A stretch of 64,000 bases of DNA from Paraherbaspirillum soli (GTDB lineage: Bacteria; Pseudomonadota; Gammaproteobacteria; Burkholderiales; Burkholderiaceae_D), in the NCBI RefSeq assembly GCF_042654985.1, contig NZ_JBHSMT010000013.1:186001-250000 (forward strand). Direction: 5' to 3'. This document shows positions 57,960-64,000 of this stretch, piece after piece. The position numbers were made by a program, and so were the translations under genes. The notes beneath the pieces were generated by a model. The model searched no databases, was not told where the DNA came from, and saw only the letters and a program-made list of their open reading frames with translations. How positions within the stretch are numbered: position 1 is the stretch's first letter; each line of letters opens with the position of its first letter.

Positions 57960-59204
57960 TCACAGCCCCAGACTGGACGCAAAGCGGTTGGTAAAGCCGA
58001 GCGTGCCGGCCTGACCGTAGCTGTTGCAGGTCGAACTGGCAGCCCCCGGCGGGCAGTCGTTGTCGCGGTCGAACGACCAGTAATGGACGCCGACCAGGCC
58101 GTACTGCTTGACGAAGGCCGACATGGTGGCGACATCGGCATTGGTGAACACTTCGTCCTGGGTATCGTTACCGCCTATCATTGGCGTCAGTTCGATCTGG
58201 TTGAACGGCACGCCGTAGTAGTTGTGCAAGTTGATCGCCGCTTGGTTGGCCGACTTGCCCATATCGCACAAACCGTTGCTGCCGATGGTGCAATTGCCGG
58301 CCGATGCGCTGCCGTAGTCCATCACCATCAGGTTGATGGTGTAGTTCTGCAAGCCGTAATTCTTGATCGCATTCATCACCACCACGCCGGTATCGCCCAG
58401 GCTTTGCGGCGAGTTGCCGCCCAGCGTGGCCAGCGTGAAGCTGAAGCGCAGCTTGGGATAGTTACGCTGTGCGGTCATCACGCGCAGGATCAGGTTATTG
58501 ATCACGTCCTGACTCTGCCCTGCTTCGATGTCGAAATCGACACCCAGCATGTTGGGGCTGTAGTAGGTCTTGATGAACTTGTCGAAGCCGGCGTCCGAGC
58601 CGCAAGTGAAGGCCCCATTGGCACCGCCGGTGGAAATGATGTAAGTCTTGCCGGCGCGGACCGTGGCCTGGACGTTATTGTCGGCCACCTGGGCTGGCGT
58701 CAGTCCGGCCCAGTTTTCGCTGCCGCATTCGCCGGTGGCAAAGGACCAGGTCAAAGTGTTGAGCTTGGCCGGCATCACGCTCAGCACCGGCAACAGCGAA
58801 CCAGTCACCGAGGTCGAAATGACGTTGGTATTCCAGTTCATATTGGTGGTGATGTCCTTATATGCGCTGAAAACCAGGCTGCCTGGCTTGGGAGGCGGTG
58901 GTGGCGGTGGTGGCGGAGGAGGAGGCGGCGGCGTGGTGCTAATCACCCATGGCCCCCATTGATCGGTGCCGGGCACATTCCCTTGCGTCCACCATTTGGC
59001 GGTATAGGTACTGCCTTGGTAAGTGGCGCATTGGCCGGCGGTATAGATCGCTGTCGCATTCCATGCCGAGCAAGTATCCGCAGCCGCAACCTGCCTGGCC
59101 CCTGCCTGCGTCCCGGCAGCGCCGTGCAGGACACCGCCATATGCCGCCGCGATCGCACTGCTTGAAAGGCAGATCGCAAGGCCTTTTAATATTCTCGCTT
59201 TCAA
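57960..59204 (-). CDS. Secreted GH18 chitinase with chitin-binding module
   Basis: A 414-aa enzyme: signal peptide (about 1-22), a CBM5/12 chitin-binding module (about 37-85: CSAWNATAIYTAGQCATYQGSTYTAKWW...WGPWV), a linker of 14 prolines, and a GH18 barrel with the catalytic DFDIE (DxDxE) near residue 221 and a late YWSFDRDNDC. The start is a TTG at 59204 with a good AGGAG site; upstream in-frame codons give no signal peptide. It is encoded 141 nt upstream of the monooxygenase gene in the same direction. Confidence 0.92.
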   Translation of the reverse strand: MKARILKGLAICLSSSAIAAAYGGVLHGAAGTQAGARQVAAADTCSAWNATAIYTAGQCATYQGSTYTAKWWTQGNVPGTDQWGPWVISTTPPPPPPPPPPPPPPKPGSLVFSAYKDITTNMNWNTNVISTSVTGSLLPVLSVMPAKLNTLTWSFATGECGSENWAGLTPAQVADNNVQATVRAGKTYIISTGGANGAFTCGSDAGFDKFIKTYYSPNMLGVDFDIEAGQSQDVINNLILRVMTAQRNYPKLRFSFTLATLGGNSPQSLGDTGVVVMNAIKNYGLQNYTINLMVMDYGSASAGNCTIGSNGLCDMGKSANQAAINLHNYYGVPFNQIELTPMIGGNDTQDEVFTNADVATMSAFVKQYGLVGVHYWSFDRDNDCPPGAASSTCNSYGQAGTLGFTNRFASSLGL

Positions 59205-59691
59205 TTTCTTCTCCTGAATAGTTATTTGGAAAAACTGGAATTGAACGTCGTCGTTGCATCGAGCCAGCTCGATTTTGGTGTGGATGCCAGGTTGGATGTA
59301 ATGGTTGAATTTGCCGGAATCGACGCGCAGCGCTCCCGACCGTGGGACGCGCAGCAGTTTTTTAGAGGTCGCCTGTACTGACGGCGTCAATTGACCGCAT
59401 CGCCCTCCCCTTATCAAAAGCATGATTTCTAACGCAGGATTTCACGCAGGCGGCCGTTTTATGCTCGCGGCCCGACTGCCGACGCAGGAGCGCGTCGAGG
59501 TCGTTTTGTAACAAAACTACAGCTGAGTTTTGTATAAAAGCGAGGTCAGCGTAACTGTGAAAATTGACAGGTATCCGCGAATACAGGAGGGATTGAGAAG
59601 GTTGTTATGAATGGTTTGTTGTTTTGCTACATAAAATAAACTACATACCGCAAAGCACAGGCAGCTGGCGGACCATAGTCCTGCGCCGCCG
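59205..59691. other. Non-coding stretch between chitinase and sctL
   Basis: About 490 nt holding the chitinase promoter region on the minus strand. No gene, hrp box or known repeat is seen. Confidence 0.5.
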
Positions 59692-60303
59692 CTAGCGCCC
59701 TGCTTCGTCGTCGCTAGATGACTCCGCCACCGCCTTGCTCAATGCCGACTTCAGTGCCGCCACGGCAGCATCGAAGCTGACATGCCACTCGCCGCTATCG
59801 GCCTCCAGCCGACAACAGCCATGCGTCATGCCCGGATCAGCCTTGAGCGCCCAGTCGATCGGCGGCAGCAGTTCGACATCATCCGGATGCACGCGCAACG
59901 TAGGCGCCACCAGCTTAGGCGGCGCCTCAACCAGTAATCGCCGCAACGCAGCAGCAATCCGTTCCCGCGGCGTCAGCTCGGCGACCAGCCGCTCGAACAG
60001 CCCCTGGGCAAGATCCACCACGATCTGCTGCGCGCCATCCAGCAGTACGGCATGCCTTTGCTCCAGCGATTGCAGTAGATTGCCGGCCTGTTCGAAAGTG
60101 TTGCGCTCGGCCTCGTGCACCGCTGCCTGCGCATCCGCGCTGGCTTGTTCGCATAACGCTTGCGCCTGTGCCTTGGCATCTTCCATGATCGCAGCCGCCG
60201 CCGCGGCGGCATCGCTTGTGACAGCAATGGCCGTCGCACGCAATACACCATCGTGGTCGCGTAATTGAGGAGGAACTGATACGACGTCGACGCAGAATTG
60301 CAT
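59692..60303 (-). CDS. sctL: T3SS stator protein SctL (HrpE/YscL)
   Basis: A 203-aa protein with a long Ala-rich helix (VTSDAAAAAAAIMEDAKAQAQALCEQASADAQAAVHEAER) and a C-terminal FliH-like domain (VDLAQGLFERLVAELTPRERIAAALRRLLVEAP...GCCRLEADSGEWHVSFDAAVAAL). It links SctN to the SctQ ring. An ATG five codons upstream is an alternative start. It is separated from sctK by about 850 nt of repeats. Confidence 0.88.
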   Translation of the reverse strand: MQFCVDVVSVPPQLRDHDGVLRATAIAVTSDAAAAAAAIMEDAKAQAQALCEQASADAQAAVHEAERNTFEQAGNLLQSLEQRHAVLLDGAQQIVVDLAQGLFERLVAELTPRERIAAALRRLLVEAPPKLVAPTLRVHPDDVELLPPIDWALKADPGMTHGCCRLEADSGEWHVSFDAAVAALKSALSKAVAESSSDDEAGR

Positions 60304-60337
60304 AAAAATATCTCGCATGACTGGTTATAAAAGGACC

Positions 60338-60407
60338 GTAGGTTGGGCTGCAAAGCCCAACATTTTTTTAATCGCCACCAGATGTTGGGCTTTGCAGCCC
60401 AACCTAC
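60338..60407. repeat. Repeat family D, copy 3
   Basis: A 70-bp palindrome with GTAGGTTGGGCTGCAAAGCC arms, just upstream of sctL. Confidence 0.9.
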
Positions 60408-60409
60408 GC

Positions 60410-60695
60410 ACTGTTGCTGTTGCTGTTGACGTTGACGTTGACGTTGACGTTGATCTTGAATTCCGCATTGGGACGCTGCCAAATGTGGCGGCTGTCAGTC
60501 GGGAATTGTGGGAAGACATGTTTGAGCGTAGCGAGTTTGTCTTCACACCCGACTGATAACCGGCACATTTGGGGACCTGACCAAAGGGAAGGCAGTGGCT
60601 TTGCGGTCGCCTTCTTTTGGTTACTTTTCTTGGCGAAGCAAGAAAAGTGACTAGCTGTCGGGCTACCCCCGACCAGCATCCACGGAGCAACGACC
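60410..60695. repeat. Repeat family A, copy 5 (minus orientation)
   Basis: It starts with a run of GTTGAC hexamers (about 60425-60455), then the family A core. A partial second copy of its right arm follows a family C palindrome (60755-60803), at about 60809-60895. No gene is present at 60304-61154. Confidence 0.9.
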
Positions 60696-60946
60696 ATGTT
60701 AGCTCCCCATAAACTGACCGAATGCAACCGTCCGCACTCCGTGGTCCGTCACACAGGGACACAGTAATTCGGCACGCTGCGGTGCCTCATAAACTATGTC
60801 CCCGGGTGACTACTTTTCTTGGCGAAGCAAGAAAAGTGACTGGCTGCCGGGCCACCCCCGGCGAGCATCCACGGAGTAGTAACCGTGTTAGCTACCCAAA
60901 GACCGACCGAGGAATGCCGACGCACATGCTCCGTAGCCCGCTCAGC

Positions 60947-60998
60947 GGGGTCAGAGTAATTTACGGCGATAAGACTGCCGTAAAAAAACTCTGACCCC
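60947..60998. repeat. Repeat family B, copy 4
   Basis: GGGGTCAGAGTAATTTACGG ... CTCTGACCCC palindrome. Confidence 0.85.
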
Positions 60999-61097
60999 GG
61001 TGAGCTACTTTTTGCGGTCGCCGTCAGGGCAAGAAGCTGAGATCGTCTAAACCAACAAGCGCAAAAACAACCGTCCACACTCCGTGGCCCGTTAAAA

Positions 61098-61146
61098 GGG
61101 GTCAGAGTGATTTACGCAAAACCCCGCGTAAAAAAACTCTGACCCC
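61098..61146. repeat. Repeat family B, copy 5
   Basis: GGGGTCAGAGTGATTTACGC ... CTCTGACCCC palindrome ending 9 nt before the sctK stop codon. Confidence 0.85.
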
Positions 61147-61154
61147 ATTTAACT

Positions 61155-61787
61155 CTACGGTGCCTCATAAACCGTGTCCCCGAGCACCTGCGCCGCCGCC
61201 TCCACCCGCACTCGACACATCCGCCAGCATCGCTGTGCCCGCACAACCTGCATAGCAGGCGCAACCACACCCGTCGGCGCCGCATCCAACAGCCCATCAA
61301 CCTGCGCCGCCAGCGCCGGCGGCAAAGTCAAGCGCAAGCGCGACCACATGCCCGGAAACCCATCGCTCAAATACAGCGCCAACTCCAGCAAGCCATGCAC
61401 CTCGATCTCAATTGCGCCACCCTCGATGCCTTGCAAAAAACTCCTGAGCGGCTGAGTCGCCGCCACCGACAGGCACCATTTACGCTCCGCCGGCGACAAC
61501 GACAACAGCGCAGCCCGCGCCTCCGCATCGTCATGCTCACGCGCCGCAATCAAGCCTGCAAACAAGCGCGCCGCCGCCAGCAGCTGCCCCCCATCGGCAA
61601 GCGCCGCCACACCCCACCCCGGATCGCACTGCGGCGGAAAATCGGCGACGACATCGGCTTCCCGACACCACAAGCGATAACGGTCGCGACTGCCCAGCTG
61701 CTCCGCCATCGGCGGCCATGCCGCGCCGCGATCCGGCGCATACGACCACGGCATGAACCACCAATCAATCAATGACTGCGCGAACAT
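61155..61787 (-). CDS. sctK: T3SS sorting-platform protein SctK (HrpD/YscK)
   Basis: A 210-aa protein, mainly helical, between sctJ and sctL as in hrpB-hrcJ-hrpD-hrpE. The segment RRWCLSVAATQPL-like (AERKWCLSVAATQPLRSFLQ) and the two-helix C-terminus fit HrpD/YscK proteins, which are poorly conserved. The call rests mainly on position, size and composition. Confidence 0.72.
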   Translation of the reverse strand: MFAQSLIDWWFMPWSYAPDRGAAWPPMAEQLGSRDRYRLWCREADVVADFPPQCDPGWGVAALADGGQLLAAARLFAGLIAAREHDDAEARAALLSLSPAERKWCLSVAATQPLRSFLQGIEGGAIEIEVHGLLELALYLSDGFPGMWSRLRLTLPPALAAQVDGLLDAAPTGVVAPAMQVVRAQRCWRMCRVRVEAAAQVLGDTVYEAP

Positions 61788-61831
61788 TGCATCACCTTTG
61801 CATCCAATAACCGCGTCGAGCGCATCTCATC

Positions 61832-62674
61832 TCACACCTGATGACCCAATATGAAGCCCGCTTTTTTGGGAAAACGCTGCGCCACCCAGGCTGCGACTTT
61901 CTTATGCCGCAAAACCAGCAACACGGTCACCAGCAACAAGCCGATCACGCCCAGCACCAGCAAGCCCGTCAGCAAGCTTCTCAAGCCTGCCGCAGATCCG
62001 GTCGTCACCTGGAACGGGCCAAGCTGGGTCCATTCGAGCTTGGTGATGACCTCCTCGGTCGGCATCAACACCACGCTCACCTTGGAGCGCCCGTCCTCAC
62101 CCGACAAGCCGGGAATACTGGACGCCACCAGATTGCGTACGCGCGGCAAAATCATGTCTTCATCAAACGGCAGCCGGTGCTTGATGAACACCGCGGCGGA
62201 CGATGGCTGGATCGGTTCTCCCGGGGCGACCCGTTCCGGCAGCACCACATGGACCCGCGCCGTGATGACGCTGTCGAACTGCTGCAAGGTGTATTCCAGC
62301 TCCTGCGACAGTCCGTGGATGTAGCGCACCCGCTCTTCCAGCGGAGTCGAGATCATGCCTTCCTTTTTGAATACCTCGCCCAGCTGCGCCAGACTGCGCT
62401 TCGGCAAGCCAGCTGCCTGCATGACTTCGGTAGCGCGCGAAATATCGGTATCGTTGACCGTGATCGTCGCCCCCTCCTTGCCGCTGCGCTTCTGGGAATC
62501 GATCCCATGCCGGTTCAGCAGCATCACGATGTCGTTGGCGTCGGCGTCGTTCAGCGCGGTTTGCAAATTGACTTTCTCGCTACAGGCGCACAAGGTCAGC
62601 ATCAGCAAGGACAACAGCAGCCGGGCGCCGCCGAGGCGGACCCGCTGCATCATCACAGAATGATTTGGACGCAT
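61832..62674 (-). CDS. sctJ: T3SS inner-membrane ring lipoprotein SctJ (HrcJ/YscJ)
   Basis: About 280 aa. A signal peptide with lipobox-like LTLCAC is followed by the YscJ periplasmic domains (VNLQTALNDADANDIVMLLNRHGI...GLPKRSLAQLGEVFKKEGMISTPLEERVRYIHGLSQELEYTLQQFDSVITARVHVVLPE). A C-terminal transmembrane helix (LLTGLLVLGVIGLLLVTVLLVL) is present. ATG 62674 or the ATGs at 62653/62650 are possible starts. Together with SctD it forms the inner ring. Confidence 0.94.
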   Translation of the reverse strand: MRPNHSVMMQRVRLGGARLLLSLLMLTLCACSEKVNLQTALNDADANDIVMLLNRHGIDSQKRSGKEGATITVNDTDISRATEVMQAAGLPKRSLAQLGEVFKKEGMISTPLEERVRYIHGLSQELEYTLQQFDSVITARVHVVLPERVAPGEPIQPSSAAVFIKHRLPFDEDMILPRVRNLVASSIPGLSGEDGRSKVSVVLMPTEEVITKLEWTQLGPFQVTTGSAAGLRSLLTGLLVLGVIGLLLVTVLLVLRHKKVAAWVAQRFPKKAGFILGHQV

Positions 62675-62678
62675 AAGA

Positions 62679-63092
62679 TCATTGCAACTTGGTGAGTGAA
62701 TCGAGCGACGAGGTAGCCTTCGATACGGTTTTGGAGACGAACTGGACCCGCATCTGATAATCGTTGAGCGCCAGCATGGCCTTCATCAGCGAGGCCGAAT
62801 CGCCGGTACGGGTGGCTTGCTCCAGCATTTTCGACACATGCACTTGGTTCTGCTTGACATCGCCCGCCAAATCGGTCGCATGGGTCATGATTTTATCGCC
62901 CAGCGATACGCGATTTCCATGCTGCACCTTGGGGGCGGCGGTTGGCCCCGGCGCGGCCGCACCATGCTGCTCAAGCGCGGTGCGAAATTGCTCGGCATCG
63001 GCGCGGTCGAATGACGGCCGCTCGATCTGCAACTGACCGTTTTGGCCGGCCGGCTTGACTGAAGTGACGGGACTGGTGACTGGCAACTGCAT
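62679..63092 (-). CDS. sctI: T3SS inner-rod protein SctI (HrpB/YscI)
   Basis: A 137-aa protein with a disordered N-terminus and the conserved rod C-terminus (VSKMLEQATRTGDSASLMKAMLALNDYQMRVQFVSKTVSKATSSLDSLTKLQ). The segment DRADAEQFRTAL is typical of the family. The gene begins the sctI-J-K transcript 53 nt after a perfect hrp box, and a GGAG site precedes the ATG. Confidence 0.88.
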   Translation of the reverse strand: MQLPVTSPVTSVKPAGQNGQLQIERPSFDRADAEQFRTALEQHGAAAPGPTAAPKVQHGNRVSLGDKIMTHATDLAGDVKQNQVHVSKMLEQATRTGDSASLMKAMLALNDYQMRVQFVSKTVSKATSSLDSLTKLQ

Positions 63093-63145
63093 GCTGTTCT
63101 CCTATAACGTTTTATGACAACCTTGAATACAAGCCTCGATACCGA

Positions 63146-63173
63146 TGAGTGGCGCACGAATGTGCCAGGTTCC
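63146..63173 (-). promoter_or_regulatory. hrp box upstream of sctI
   Basis: On the minus strand GGAACC-N15-CCACTCA, a full consensus match, 53 nt upstream of the sctI ATG. Confidence 0.88.
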
Positions 63174-63194
63174 ATTTTCAGCGCACAATTCAAC

Positions 63195-64000
63195 TTAACC
63201 CAACTGGCCAAGTGCTTTAATCGCCTCGTCAATGCGCCGCATTTGCGCTGTGATGCCTTCCATGATCATGGCGTCCACCGCCCGCTTTCCTTGCTCTGCC
63301 TGTACCCTGGCTGCGTCGAGCGCCGTTTGCTGCTGCAACGCCATCAATTCAGCCATTTGTGTTTCGAACTTCGTCGCATTGGGATTTACTTGACCGGACT
63401 GAACCTGGTCATGAGAACTCGGCTGGGCCGTGCCCGCCGTTGCCTGCGTTTTTTGTTCGCCAAACAGCTCGTTCATTTTCGGCAAGAGCTTGGAGTGCTC
63501 CGATTTTATTTCGCCTATCTGTTCTCCCACCGCTGCCAACTTGGCATCTGCGGTATTCGAGGCTGCGACGGTGGTAGATGCCGATACGGTTTCATTCGCC
63601 CCCCCGCCAACATTGCCTACGGGGTTTTTCCCGCCAGTTGCAGCCGAAGATGTTTGGGTGGTAGCGAGACCTTCTTTACCCGTGGCGTTTTCCGGCAGTG
63701 GAACAGCACTCGCTTTCTTCTGTTGAAGCGCAGCTCCCAACATGTTTTGCAAGGACGACCGGTGCTTTTGGGAGGCGACAGGAGTTTGTGCAGGTGCCGG
63801 TTGGTGCTGCGCCGCCAGAGCATTGGATGCAGCCATGTGCGCCTTAAACGCGGCAACCTTCTCTTTCACACTTAACTCAGCTCCTACGTTATTCGCAGGT
63901 GCCGCCGCGCCATGTTGCTGCTGCGTTGTCGAAGCATTGGATGCAGCCATGCGCGCCTTAAACGCGGCAACCTTCTCTTTCACACTTAACTCAGCTCCTA
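63195..64000 (-). CDS. Repeat-containing T3SS export candidate, partial (runs off the window)
   Basis: At least 268 codons; the 5' end is beyond the window. Near its N-terminal side it has repeats of 38 aa (114 bp) with A-E-L-S-V-K-E-K-V-A-A-F-K-A-x-M-A-A-S, of which one copy is complete and another is cut by the edge. The middle is Ser/Thr/Ala/Gly-rich. The C-terminal 60 residues are helical and end AQMRRIDEAIKALGQLG, like the 67-aa protein at 52865. Position before sctI corresponds to hrpA/hrpZ of group I Hrp loci. Harpin, effector or pilin-like identities are all possible. Confidence 0.65.
   Translation of the reverse strand, partial: GAELSVKEKVAAFKARMAASNASTTQQQHGAAAPANNVGAELSVKEKVAAFKAHMAASNALAAQHQPAPAQTPVASQKHRSSLQNMLGAALQQKKASAVPLPENATGKEGLATTQTSSAATGGKNPVGNVGGGANETVSASTTVAASNTADAKLAAVGEQIGEIKSEHSKLLPKMNELFGEQKTQATAGTAQPSSHDQVQSGQVNPNATKFETQMAELMALQQQTALDAARVQAEQGKRAVDAMIMEGITAQMRRIDEAIKALGQLG

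Overview
The window is bacterial, GC-rich and gene-dense. Its content suggests a chitin-degrading member of the Oxalobacteraceae (Betaproteobacteria), most like Collimonas: a secreted GH18 chitinase and an AA10 chitin monooxygenase sit inside a Hrp-type type III secretion locus, beside a Csu-type pilus operon, NsrR/Hmp and an MGDG-synthase-like enzyme. The genus is an inference; no 16S gene is present.

Left part (1-18.4 kb) is mostly housekeeping: a glycine-zipper lipoprotein, a DNA glycosylase, a spermidine-synthase-like protein, a GspE/PilB-type ATPase, tRNA-Lys(CTT), a diacylglycerol glycosyltransferase coupled to a tyrosine phosphatase, and a minus-strand set of alpha-2-macroglobulin, pbpC and nucleoside hydrolase. 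Two copies of a small cassette (about 86-aa protein plus a structured leader RNA) flank this part. A 21-bp tandem array lies at 18.0-18.34 kb.

18.4-28.7 kb is an AT-richer, minus-strand Rhs polymorphic-toxin locus. An rhs gene split into two coupled ORFs ends in a ParB-like toxin tip. It is followed by a run of small immunity-type genes (pentapeptide repeat, DUF7660-like, two EF-Tu-domain-III-like proteins, Imm40-like, HEAT-like, Coa1-like) separated by scars of the rhs 3' end.

29-35.6 kb holds hmp with its regulator nsrR (two operators visible), a four-gene chaperone-usher operon (SCPU subunit, chaperone, usher, SCPU subunit) and an OsmC-like protein.

35.6-64 kb is a nearly complete type III secretion locus: sctW, three small genes, sctV, sctD, sctN, sctO, sctP, sctQ, sctR, sctS, sctT, sctU and one unknown gene in one direction, then an ECF sigma factor, two small pilin-like genes, a small-gene/chaperone/sctC operon, sctL, sctK, sctJ, sctI and the end of a repeat-containing export candidate. 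The sigma gene has a sigma-54 promoter, and HrpL-type boxes (GGAACC-N15/16-CCACNNA) precede sctW, sctD, sctI, the pilin-like pair and a 38-aa proline-rich peptide, with a weaker one before the sctC operon. This makes the locus a HrpL regulon like that of group I Hrp systems, but with a Ysc-like block between sctW and sctV. Many copies of several palindromic or VNTR-containing repeats sit at its operon joints.
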